DNA of 25,382 nt from Caulobacter sp. CCH9-E1. GTDB taxonomy: Bacteria > Pseudomonadota > Alphaproteobacteria > Caulobacterales > Caulobacteraceae. Each line of letters begins with the position of its first letter. Position 1 is the first letter of the stretch. This document shows, one piece after another, positions 1 through 6,684 of this stretch. Position numbers and translations under genes: made by a program. The DNA lies in contig NZ_LSJA01000238.1 of assembly GCF_001556515.1 (NCBI RefSeq), forward strand, positions 1 to 25,382, read 5' to 3'. Under the pieces are notes generated by a model, which worked only from the letters and a program-made list of their open reading frames with translations, searched no databases and was not told where the DNA came from.

Positions 1-53
1 CTCTCCAGCTCCGAAAAGCTAGCATGGGTGTCCACTGAAACGAGGGAGGATCA
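1..53 (-). mobile_element. Possible insertion-sequence tip (IS3-like) at the contig start
   Basis: Read on the minus strand, this stretch starts TGATCCTCCCTCG at 53, continues through GTGGACACCC and then shows a purine-rich GGAGCTGGAGAG. That layout resembles the left tip and short leader of IS3-family elements, which begin with TG and carry a ribosome binding site ahead of orfA. No transposase is inside the window. The coding similarity of the next gene begins directly after base 53, and contigs often break at repeated elements, which fits. The family call rests on remembered similarity of the tip, so confidence is low. Confidence 0.35.
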
Positions 54-79
54 CCCCGCCGCCGCTCTTCCACTTCGAA

Positions 80-403
80 GTGAAGCGCCACGGCTTGCGC
101 GCCACCGCCCGGCTTGAGAATGGCGAGTTCATCGTTGAGGCCGGCTCGACAGCCCGTAAGAGGTGGGAAGGGGTGCCAACCACCTACACTCCGCTTCACG
201 GGGAGTTGGTTAGATCGGGCGTCCTTCGGGAGGAAGGTGACCGCAACGTGTTCGCCTCGGACTACGCCTTCACTTCACCCAGCGCGGCTGCGGCGGTCAT
301 TGCTGGCCGCTCGACCAACGGCGCCATCTCGTGGGTGAACGATAACGGCCAGACCTACAAGGATTGGGAGGCGGCGCGCCTCAAAGGCAGCGAGACCGTA
401 TGA
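80..403 (+). CDS. DUF4357-domain protein, probably 5'-truncated
   Basis: The 107 residues from GTG 80 form almost exactly one DUF4357 domain: GEFIVEAGSTAR near residue 15, then a G-x-L turn, then SPSAAAAVIAGRSTNG near residues 66-81 and a W plus GQTYKDW at the end. DUF4357 is a small domain often fused to GIY-YIG nucleases or found in restriction loci; its biochemical role is not established. Similarity seems to continue upstream of the GTG (in-frame PPLFHFE), but no good start lies between it and the stop at 20-22, so the original N-terminus is probably lost. The GTG sits in the palindrome CACTTCGAAGTG (71-82) and lacks a clear ribosome binding site. Its TGA overlaps the hsdR start as ATGA (400-403), so the two genes were probably translationally coupled. 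Confidence 0.6.
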   Translation: MKRHGLRATARLENGEFIVEAGSTARKRWEGVPTTYTPLHGELVRSGVLREEGDRNVFASDYAFTSPSAAAAVIAGRSTNGAISWVNDNGQTYKDWEAARLKGSETV

Positions 404-3400
404 GCCTCCACAAGGAAATCCGCTTCGAGGACGACGTCGTCGACCACCTGGGCGCGCACGGCTGGATCTACGAGGCGGGCTCTGGCGCGCGGCATGACCG
501 CCCGCGGGCGCTGTTCGTCGAGGATCTGGTCGCCTGGGTCCGGGACAGCCAGCCCGAGGCCTGGGACGCCCTGAGCAAGACCCACGGCGCGGCCGCCGCC
601 GAGGTGCTGGCCGACCGGGTGCGCAAGTCGCTGGACGACCGGGGCGTGCTGGACGTGCTGCGCGGCGGGCTCGACATGGTGGGGCTGCGGCGACGCCTGG
701 ACCTGGCGCAGTTCAAGCCGGCCATGGGCATGAACCCCGAGATCACCCGCCGCTACCAGGCCAACCGCCTGCGCGTGGCCCGGCAGGTGCGCTACTCGAC
801 CGCCAACGAGAACTGCCTTGACCTGGTGCTCTATCTGAACGGCGTGCCGGTCGCGACCGTCGAGCTGAAGACCGACTTCACCCAGAGCCTGCAGGACGCC
901 ATCGACCAATACCGGCTCGACCGCGATCCCCGGCCCAAGGGCGGGAGGCCTGAGCCGCTGCTGACCTTCCCCGGCGGGGCGCTGGTGCACTTCGCCGTCA
1001 GCAACGCCGAGGTGGCCATGACCACCCGGCTGGAGGGCGCGGCGACCCGCTTCCTGCCGTTCAACAAGGGCGACCATGGCGGCAAGGGCAATCCGGCCAA
1101 TCCCAACGGCCATCGCACGGCCTACCTCTGGGAGGAGGTCTGGCGGCGCGACAGCTGGCTGGAGATCCTGGGCCGCTACATGGTGGCGGAGCGGAACGCC
1201 AAGAAGCAGCTCACTGGCGTGATCTTTCCGCGCTACCACCAGCTCGACGTCACGCGAAAGCTGACGGCGAAAGTTCTGGAGGAGGGGGCCGGCGGGCGCT
1301 TTCTGATCCAGCACTCGGCCGGCTCGGGTAAGACGAAGTCCATCGCCTGGGCCGCGCATCTGTTGTCGGAGCTGCACGACGCCGAGGATCGGAAGCTGTT
1401 CTCCAGCGTGATCGTGGTGTCGGACCGCAACGTCATCGACAAGCAGCTCCGCGACGATCTTGAAGCGTTCCAGCGCGTCAAGGGCGTGGTGGCGACGATC
1501 AAGAACGAGGGCGGCTCCAAGAGCGGCCAGCTGGCCGAGGCCTTGGCCGCCGGCAAGAAGGTGATCGTCTGCACGATCCAGACCTTTCCCTTCGCCTTGG
1601 ACGCCGTGCGCGACCTGGCGGCCACCGAGGGCAAGGCCTTCGCCGTGATCGCCGACGAGGCCCACTCCAGCCAGACCGGCGAGGCGGCGGCCAAGCTGAA
1701 ACAGATGCTCTCGGCCGAGGAGGCGGCGGACCTGGCCGACGGCGGCGAGGTCAGCAACGAGGACATCCTGGCCGCCCAGATGGCCGGGCGCGCCGCCAGA
1801 GACAAGGGCATCACCTACGTCGCCTTCACGGCCACGCCCAAGGGCAAGACGATGGAGCTGTTCGGCCGCCCGCCGCATCCCGACCGTCCCGTCGGCGATG
1901 ACAACCTGCCTGAACCCTTCCACGTCTATTCGATGCGCCAGGCCATCGAAGAGGGCTTCATCCTCGACGTGTTGCGCAACTACACCCCCTACAAGCTGGC
2001 GTTCCGCTTGGCGCACGAGGGGCGCGACCTCGACGAGAAGGAGGTCGAGCGTAGCAAGGCGCAGAAGGAGATCATGCGCTGGGTGCGCCTGCATCCGCAC
2101 AACATCAGCCAGAAGGTCCAGATCGTCGTCGAGCACTACCGCGAGAACGTCCAGCCGCTGCTGGACGGCAAGGCCAAGGCCATGGTGGTGCTGGGCAGCC
2201 GCGCCGAGGCCGTGCGCTGGCAGGTGGCGATCCAGCGCTACATCAAGGAGCAAGGCTACCCCCTCGGCACGCTGGCGGCCTTCTCGGGCGACGTGCCGGA
2301 CACGGACCTGGGCGACGTCAGCGAGACCAGCCACGTGCTGAACCCCGGCCTGAACGGCCGGGACATCCGCGATGCGTTCAGTAGCGAGAACTTCCACATC
2401 CTGCTGGTGGCCAACAAGTTCCAGACCGGCTTCGACCAGCCCCTGCTGTGCGGCATGTATGTCGACCGGCGACTGGCGGGGATCCAGGCGGTGCAGACCC
2501 TCTCGCGCCTGAACCGCGCCCACCCGGGCAAGGACACCACCTATGTCCTCGACTTCGTCAACAGCTCCGACGAGATCCTGAACGCGTTCCGCACCTACTA
2601 CGAGACGGCGGCGCTGGAGAGCGCCACCAAGCCAGACCTGATCTACGACCTGCGCGCCAAGCTGGACGGCAGCGGCCACTACGACGACTTCGAGGTCGAG
2701 CGGGTGGTCAGGGTCGAGCTGAACCCCATGGCGCGCCAGTCCGAGCTGATCGCCGCTCTCGAGCCGGTCGCCAGCCGCATCGTCCACGCCTTCAACGCCG
2801 CCAAGCAGGCCTTCGCCGTCGCCGACGCGCAGGGCGACGCGCGGGCCAAGGGCGACGCCAAGGACCACATGGACGCCCTGACGTTGTTCAAGGGCGACAT
2901 GGGGGCGTTCCTGCGCCTCTACAGCTTCCTCAGCCAGATCCTGGACTACGGGAACACCGAGCTCGAGAAGCGCGCGATCTTCTACCGTCGCCTGCTGCCG
3001 CTCTTGGAGTTCGGGCGGGAGCGCGAGGGGATCGACCTGTCGGGCGTGAAGCTGACGCACCACAGCCTGAAGGCCGAGGCCAAGCGCGACCTGCTCTACG
3101 GCGATGGCGACGCGCCCAAGCTGCCGGGCATGTCCGAGACCGGTTCGGGAAGTCTTCAGGAGAAGGACAAGGCGCGGCTCGACGAGATCATCGCGCGCAT
3201 GAACGATCTGTTCGGGAGCGGGGCTACCGACGATGATCAGCTGCACTACGTCAACGGTTTCCTGAAGGGCCACATGTTGGCGTCCAAGGAGCTGCAGGGG
3301 CAGGCCATGGCCAACACGCGGGCGCAATTCAGCAACTCGCCGACCCTTCAGCGCCAACTTCTGGATGCGGCCATGGACAGTGAAGAGGCGTTTACGTTCA

Positions 3401-3534
3401 TGAGCCGCCAGGTGCTGTCGTCTGAGCGAATCCGCGAGGAGCTGCTTAAGATCCTGCTGGGACCCGGCGACCTCTACGGCGCTCTGCGGCGCGCGGCCGG
3501 AGCGAACGAGGCGGAAGTCGAGGCGACGGACTGA
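400..3534 (+). CDS. hsdR: Type I restriction enzyme, R (endonuclease/translocase) subunit HsdR
   Basis: This 1044-residue protein is the motor and nuclease subunit of a type I restriction-modification complex, cutting unmodified DNA after ATP-driven translocation. The N-terminal nuclease domain shows D141 followed by E155-L-K157, the PD-(D/E)xK core. The helicase part has Walker A GSGKT at 308-312, DEAH at 419-422, the TATPKG motif III, and NKFQTGFDQP followed by QTLSRLNRAHPGK near the end of the second RecA fold. A long helical C-terminal region follows, as expected for docking to the methylase. Length is normal for the family. An in-frame ATG at 364 exists, but 400 overlaps the preceding stop as ATGA and gives the usual MSLHKE-type N-terminus. 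The hsdM and hsdS partners must lie outside the window. The frame is intact and base use resembles the rest of the chromosome. Confidence 0.95.
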   Translation: MSLHKEIRFEDDVVDHLGAHGWIYEAGSGARHDRPRALFVEDLVAWVRDSQPEAWDALSKTHGAAAAEVLADRVRKSLDDRGVLDVLRGGLDMVGLRRRLDLAQFKPAMGMNPEITRRYQANRLRVARQVRYSTANENCLDLVLYLNGVPVATVELKTDFTQSLQDAIDQYRLDRDPRPKGGRPEPLLTFPGGALVHFAVSNAEVAMTTRLEGAATRFLPFNKGDHGGKGNPANPNGHRTAYLWEEVWRRDSWLEILGRYMVAERNAKKQLTGVIFPRYHQLDVTRKLTAKVLEEGAGGRFLIQHSAGSGKTKSIAWAAHLLSELHDAEDRKLFSSVIVVSDRNVIDKQLRDDLEAFQRVKGVVATIKNEGGSKSGQLAEALAAGKKVIVCTIQTFPFALDAVRDLAATEGKAFAVIADEAHSSQTGEAAAKLKQMLSAEEAADLADGGEVSNEDILAAQMAGRAARDKGITYVAFTATPKGKTMELFGRPPHPDRPVGDDNLPEPFHVYSMRQAIEEGFILDVLRNYTPYKLAFRLAHEGRDLDEKEVERSKAQKEIMRWVRLHPHNISQKVQIVVEHYRENVQPLLDGKAKAMVVLGSRAEAVRWQVAIQRYIKEQGYPLGTLAAFSGDVPDTDLGDVSETSHVLNPGLNGRDIRDAFSSENFHILLVANKFQTGFDQPLLCGMYVDRRLAGIQAVQTLSRLNRAHPGKDTTYVLDFVNSSDEILNAFRTYYETAALESATKPDLIYDLRAKLDGSGHYDDFEVERVVRVELNPMARQSELIAALEPVASRIVHAFNAAKQAFAVADAQGDARAKGDAKDHMDALTLFKGDMGAFLRLYSFLSQILDYGNTELEKRAIFYRRLLPLLEFGREREGIDLSGVKLTHHSLKAEAKRDLLYGDGDAPKLPGMSETGSGSLQEKDKARLDEIIARMNDLFGSGATDDDQLHYVNGFLKGHMLASKELQGQAMANTRAQFSNSPTLQRQLLDAAMDSEEAFTFMSRQVLSSERIREELLKILLGPGDLYGALRRAAGANEAEVEATD

Positions 3535-3610
3535 CGTCCGTTCGGCTTTCGCGCAGTCTCGACACAGTCTTTCAGGGGAGTTCCCCAGTTGGCCTCAGCG
3601 GAAGGCCGGT

Positions 3611-3626
3611 TTCTCCAAGAGGAGAA
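3611..3626 (-). terminator. Hairpin directly after tRNA-Lys
   Basis: TTCTCC (3611-3616) and GGAGAA (3621-3626) form a perfect 6-bp stem with a 4-base loop, abutting the CCA end of the minus-strand tRNA. It could act in 3'-end formation or termination of the tRNA transcript. No U-run follows, so a processing signal is as likely as an intrinsic terminator. Confidence 0.4.
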
Positions 3627-3702
<76 letters not shown>

Positions 3703-3786
3703 ATTCGCGGTTCCGAAGCACTTGCGAGCCCCGGCGGCGAGGCGCGGAACATACGCAATGATTTTGGGAGCGCAAGAGCTTTTTTC

Positions 3787-4125
3787 ATGGCCAGACGAGA
3801 TATTAGCGGAGCCGTGGATTTCGCTTACCTGGAAGGGTTCGCCGCGGGGGATTCCACGGTGATCGACGAAGTGCTGGCGCTGTTCCGTGAACAGGCCGCG
3901 CTGTGGACGCCGATGCTCGATCCCGCCCATCCCGGATGGAAGGACGCGGTCCATACGGTGAAGGGCGCCGCGCGCGGCGTGGGGGCCTTTGCGCTCGGCG
4001 AGGTCTGCGAACGCTGCGAGGCGGGGCAGGAGGGGCTGGACGCGGTCCGCACGGCCCTGGACGTCGCCCTGATGGATATCGCCGCCTACGCCCACGAGCG
4101 GGCGCTGCGATCCTTGAAGGCCTGA
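3787..4125 (+). CDS. shpA: Histidine phosphotransfer (Hpt) protein, ShpA-like
   Basis: The 112-residue protein is a single all-helical Hpt domain with the motif HTVKGAARGVGA; the phospho-accepting histidine is residue 56. Hpt proteins relay phosphate between a hybrid histidine kinase and a response regulator. In Caulobacter ShpA passes phosphate from ShkA to the stalk regulator TacA. Size, single-domain form and the His56 position agree with what I recall for ShpA, but other Hpt proteins could look alike, so the symbol is tentative. ATG 3787 is chosen because it begins just before the domain; the open frame upstream runs through the antisense of the tRNA and cannot be coding. No strong ribosome binding site is seen. 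The next gene, 75 bases on, has its own promoter candidate. Confidence 0.75.
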   Translation: MARRDISGAVDFAYLEGFAAGDSTVIDEVLALFREQAALWTPMLDPAHPGWKDAVHTVKGAARGVGAFALGEVCERCEAGQEGLDAVRTALDVALMDIAAYAHERALRSLKA

Positions 4126-4145
4126 GCAATCTGACCCAGCTGTAA

Positions 4146-4175
4146 TTGGCGCCGTCGCCAGTGTCTGGCTAGAAC
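4146..4175 (+). promoter_or_regulatory. Candidate housekeeping-sigma promoter for the AIM24-family gene
   Basis: TTGGCGC (4146-4152) and GCTAGAAC (4168-4175) are 15 bases apart. The second box fits the Caulobacter -10 consensus GCTANAWC exactly and the first differs from TTGACGS at one base. The start codon of the following gene is 25 bases downstream with GAGGAG in between, so the predicted leader is short. Confidence 0.6.
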
Positions 4176-4200
4176 GGCGGACCAACACGAGGAGACGTCC

Positions 4201-5028
4201 ATGCCCCCCAGCCCTTGGAGCCACACCCGCAGCGACAGCGTCGCCGACGACATCGACTTCGAGATCAAGGGCGATGACCTGCAGTTCGTCGAGATCGAGC
4301 TCGATCCGGGCGAGAGCGCGGTGGCCGAGGCCGGCGCCTTCGTCTGGAAGGACGCCAGCGTCCAGATGACCACCGTCTTCGGCGACGGCTCGGCCGACCA
4401 GGGCGGCGGCTTCATGGGCAAGCTGCTGGGCGCGGGCAAGCGCCTGATCACTGGCGAGAGCCTGTTCACCACCGTCTTCACCCACACCGGTTCGGGCAAG
4501 GCCCGCGTGGCCTTCGCCTCGCCGACGCCGGGCTCGATCCTGCCGCTGAACCTGGGTCAGCTGGGCGGGACGCTGATCTGCCAGAAGGACAGCTTCCTGG
4601 CCGCCGCGCGCGGCGTGTCGATCGGCCTGCACTTCCAGCGCCGGGTGATGACGGGCCTGTTCGGCGGCGAGGGCTTCATCATGCAGCGCCTCGAGGGCGA
4701 CGGCTGGGTGTTCGTCCAGATGGGCGGCGCCCTGGTCGAGCGCGAACTGGCGCCGGGCGAGGAGCTGCACATCGATACGGGGTGTCTCGCCGCCTATACG
4801 CCGGGCGTCGACTTCGACCTGGTCATGGCCGGCGGCGTGAAGAGCGTGCTGTTCGGCGGCGAGGGCCTGTTCTTCGCCCGCCTGCGCGGTCCCGGGAAGG
4901 TCTGGATCCAGTCGCTGCCGTTCGCGCGCCTGGCTGGCCGCATGCTGCAGGCCGCCAACCACCAAGGCGGCAACCAGGGCGAAGGCTCGATCCTGGGCGG
5001 CCTGGGCCGGATGATCGACGGAAACTGA
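4201..5028 (+). CDS. AIM24 / TIGR00266 family protein
   Basis: This 275-residue protein matches the AIM24 (TIGR00266) beta-rich family. It has the early 'ELDPGESAVAEAGAFVW' segment near residue 30, a glycine-rich stretch GDGSADQGGGFMGKLLGAGKR near 61-80, a central LGGTLICQKDSFLAAA, and the late PGEELHIDTGCLAAY and GVKSVLFGGEGLFFARLRGPG blocks. Yeast Aim24 acts in mitochondrial inner-membrane organisation; the bacterial function is unknown. There is no signal peptide or membrane segment, so a cytoplasmic location is likely. GAGGAG lies 7 bases before the ATG and a promoter candidate is just upstream. A palindromic repeat follows the stop. Confidence 0.88.
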   Translation: MPPSPWSHTRSDSVADDIDFEIKGDDLQFVEIELDPGESAVAEAGAFVWKDASVQMTTVFGDGSADQGGGFMGKLLGAGKRLITGESLFTTVFTHTGSGKARVAFASPTPGSILPLNLGQLGGTLICQKDSFLAAARGVSIGLHFQRRVMTGLFGGEGFIMQRLEGDGWVFVQMGGALVERELAPGEELHIDTGCLAAYTPGVDFDLVMAGGVKSVLFGGEGLFFARLRGPGKVWIQSLPFARLAGRMLQAANHQGGNQGEGSILGGLGRMIDGN

Positions 5029-5037
5029 GGATAGCGT

Positions 5038-5157
5038 CCTTCTCCCCTTGTGGGAGAAGGTGTCAGCGAAGCTGACGGATGAGGGGTTTCTCGGCGTCGC
5101 CGCGCGACCCCTCACCCGGTCCTTCGGACCACCCTCTCCCGCAGGGGGAGAGGGAAA
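5038..5157. repeat. Composite palindromic intergenic repeat, copy 1
   Basis: The stretch is built of consecutive inverted repeats: CCTTCTCCC/GGGAGAAGG (5038-5046/5052-5060), GTCAGC/GCTGAC (5062-5067/5071-5076), a longer GAGGGGT...ACCCCTC pair, GGTCC-TTC-GGACC, and CCCTCTCCC/GGGGAGAGGG at the right end. It fills the gap between two convergent genes and could stop transcription from both sides. Its CTCCC...GGGAG design relates it to the repeats at 7471-7598 and 10868-10984, but its sequence differs more from those two than they do from each other. Confidence 0.75.
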
Positions 5158-5160
5158 GGC

Positions 5161-5493
5161 TTACGACCCCTTCGTCCGGTCCCAGCTGTCGTATTCGTAG
5201 GCGATGCAGCGGTCGATCAGGGTGCGCCAGACCGGCTCGGCGATCGCTTCGGACAGGCCCGACGCGCGGGCGGCGGCCTTGACCTTGTCGACCACGTCCT
5301 CGATCCGCGCGCGGTCGAACACCTTGGAGCGGTCGGCCTTGATGCGGGCGGCCGCGTCCATGAAGGCCTGACGCTCGGTCAGGAGCTGGACCAGGGCCCG
5401 GTCCAGGGCGTCCACGCCCTGGCGCACATCGGCCATGGTCTGGCAGTCGGCGGGAGCAAGATGCTCGTCGACGTTAAGAGTCGTGATTTTCAT
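5161..5493 (-). CDS. Chorismate mutase-like protein (AroQ/PchB fold)
   Basis: This 110-residue all-helical protein fits the AroQ class of chorismate mutase: 'ADVRQGVDALDRALVQLLTER' in helix 1, then AAARIKADRSKVFDRARI, then a last helix ending in YDSWDRTKG. Chorismate mutase converts chorismate to prephenate for phenylalanine and tyrosine synthesis. The pattern (ADC near the start, AAxxK, a C-terminal helix with an aromatic W-x-x-T) also resembles PchB isochorismate-pyruvate lyase, so the exact reaction is open. No prephenate dehydratase or dehydrogenase domain is attached. It lies 48 bases after the LysR gene on the same strand and is probably co-transcribed with it. Confidence 0.82.
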   Translation of the reverse strand: MKITTLNVDEHLAPADCQTMADVRQGVDALDRALVQLLTERQAFMDAAARIKADRSKVFDRARIEDVVDKVKAAARASGLSEAIAEPVWRTLIDRCIAYEYDSWDRTKGS

Positions 5494-5541
5494 GGGGCCC
5501 TTAAAGCCGGTTCCGGCGACAGAAACCAGAGTGTCGGCGGC

Positions 5542-6498
5542 TTAAATCCCAGACCCGTTGTCCATGGTCTGGAGGGCGGCCTCGTGGGCCTCGGCCTCGG
5601 CCTTCAGCCAGTTCACGAACGCCTTGACCTGGGGCAGGCGGCCCTTGGCCTTGGGGTGGACGACGTAATAGGCGAAGTCGACGGCCGTGGGGGCCTCGAA
5701 CGGGATGACGAGGCGTCCGGAGTCCAGGTCGGCCTGGGCCAGGGTGCGCTTGGCCAGGGCGATGCCGCGGCCGTTGGCGGCGGCTTCGATCACCAGGCTG
5801 GACTGGTTGAAACGGGGCCCGCGCGCGCCGTCGACGCCTTTGATGCCGCGCGCCGCCAGCCACATCGCCCAGTCGGGGCAGCTGTCGTCGGCGTCCGGCG
5901 AGCCGTCATGCAGCAGGATGTGGTGGGCCAGGTCCTCGGGGCGCTCCAGGGCGTTCTGTTCGAGAAGTTCGGGGCTGGCGACCGGGACGACAGTCTCCTG
6001 CAGCAGGCGAATGACCTCCAGGCCCGGATAACGGCCCGAGCCGTAGCGGATGGCCATGTCGACCTCGCCGGTCGCGAAGTCCACGACTTCCATGCCCGCC
6101 GACAGCCAGACGTCGACCTGCGGATGGGCCTGCTCGAACTTGCCCAGGCGCGGCACCAGCCACTTGGCGGCGAACGACGGGGCGGCTGTCAGGGTTAGGC
6201 GACGGCCGTCGACAGCGGCGGTGAGCAGGCTCGCGGCCTCGGCCAGGCGGTCGAAGGCCTCGCGCAGGGCGGGCAGGGCGGTCTGGGCCGCGTCGGTCAG
6301 CAGCAGGCCCTTGGGCGTGCGCTTGAACAGGGCCGCGCCGACATAGTCTTCCAGGTTCTGGATCTGCTGGCTGACCGCGCCGGGCGTCACCGACAACTCG
6401 TCGGCGGCGCGGCTGAAGTTCAGGTGCCGCGCGGCCGCCTCGAACGCGCGCAGGGCGTTCAGGGGCGGCAGGCGGCGGCGCTCATTGGGTCTTTCCAT
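5542..6498 (-). CDS. LysR-family transcriptional regulator, GcvA type
   Basis: The 318-residue protein has an N-terminal winged helix-turn-helix (residues ~10-70, with FSRAADELSVTPGAVSQQIQNLE and LFKRTPKGLLLT) and a LysR effector-binding domain to about residue 300. The ALRAFEAAARHLNFSRAADEL start and the later GRGIALAKRTLA are typical of the GcvA subgroup. ATG 6498 is preferred; an open frame runs 22 codons further upstream but adds only unordered sequence. It is divergent from the sulfur operon across 186 bases, the classic layout in which a LysR protein controls itself and its neighbour. Control of the sulfur operon is therefore a reasonable but untested inference. The co-directional chorismate mutase-like gene is another candidate target. 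Confidence 0.9.
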   Translation of the reverse strand: MERPNERRRLPPLNALRAFEAAARHLNFSRAADELSVTPGAVSQQIQNLEDYVGAALFKRTPKGLLLTDAAQTALPALREAFDRLAEAASLLTAAVDGRRLTLTAAPSFAAKWLVPRLGKFEQAHPQVDVWLSAGMEVVDFATGEVDMAIRYGSGRYPGLEVIRLLQETVVPVASPELLEQNALERPEDLAHHILLHDGSPDADDSCPDWAMWLAARGIKGVDGARGPRFNQSSLVIEAAANGRGIALAKRTLAQADLDSGRLVIPFEAPTAVDFAYYVVHPKAKGRLPQVKAFVNWLKAEAEAHEAALQTMDNGSGI

Positions 6499-6606
6499 AG
6501 TTTTACTGAACGCCCCGGCAGAAGTCCTTGTTTGCGAATTGGCCTCTTCGGGCCGAGTTTGCAAGCGTTCGCTGGCGGATTGGCCCTTTTCGCCGGCTTA
6601 CACGAG

Positions 6607-6657
6607 CGGGGTCGTCTTTAGGGGCGACCCCGTCTTGCATTCCACGGTCTTATTCCA
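6607..6657 (+). promoter_or_regulatory. Hairpin and direct repeats ahead of the sulfur operon
   Basis: CGGGGTCG (6607-6614) and CGACCCCG (6625-6632) form a perfect 8-bp stem with a 10-base loop. Just after it, ATTCCA occurs twice, 13 bases apart (6639-6644 and 6652-6657). The region lies between the LysR gene and SUMT, so these are candidates for regulator half-sites and a leader structure. No convincing -10 box or known riboswitch is recognised, so the role is unproven. Confidence 0.35.
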
Positions 6658-6684
6658 AGCGCGTTGATAGAGGTTCTAAAACCC

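Noticed and set aside
355..3357. 1000-residue open frame antisense to hsdR
   Set aside because: It is the product of strong third-position GC bias. Its translation is low-complexity (Val, Leu, Gln, His, Arg rich) and resembles no family, while the opposite strand carries all HsdR motifs.
5038..5157. CRISPR array
   Set aside because: The repeated pieces are inverted stems without regularly spaced identical units or spacers. No cas genes are present.
6499..6684. SAM or cobalamin riboswitch ahead of SUMT
   Set aside because: I could not find the conserved cores of SAM-I, SAM-II or the B12 box; only a plain hairpin and short repeats are present.
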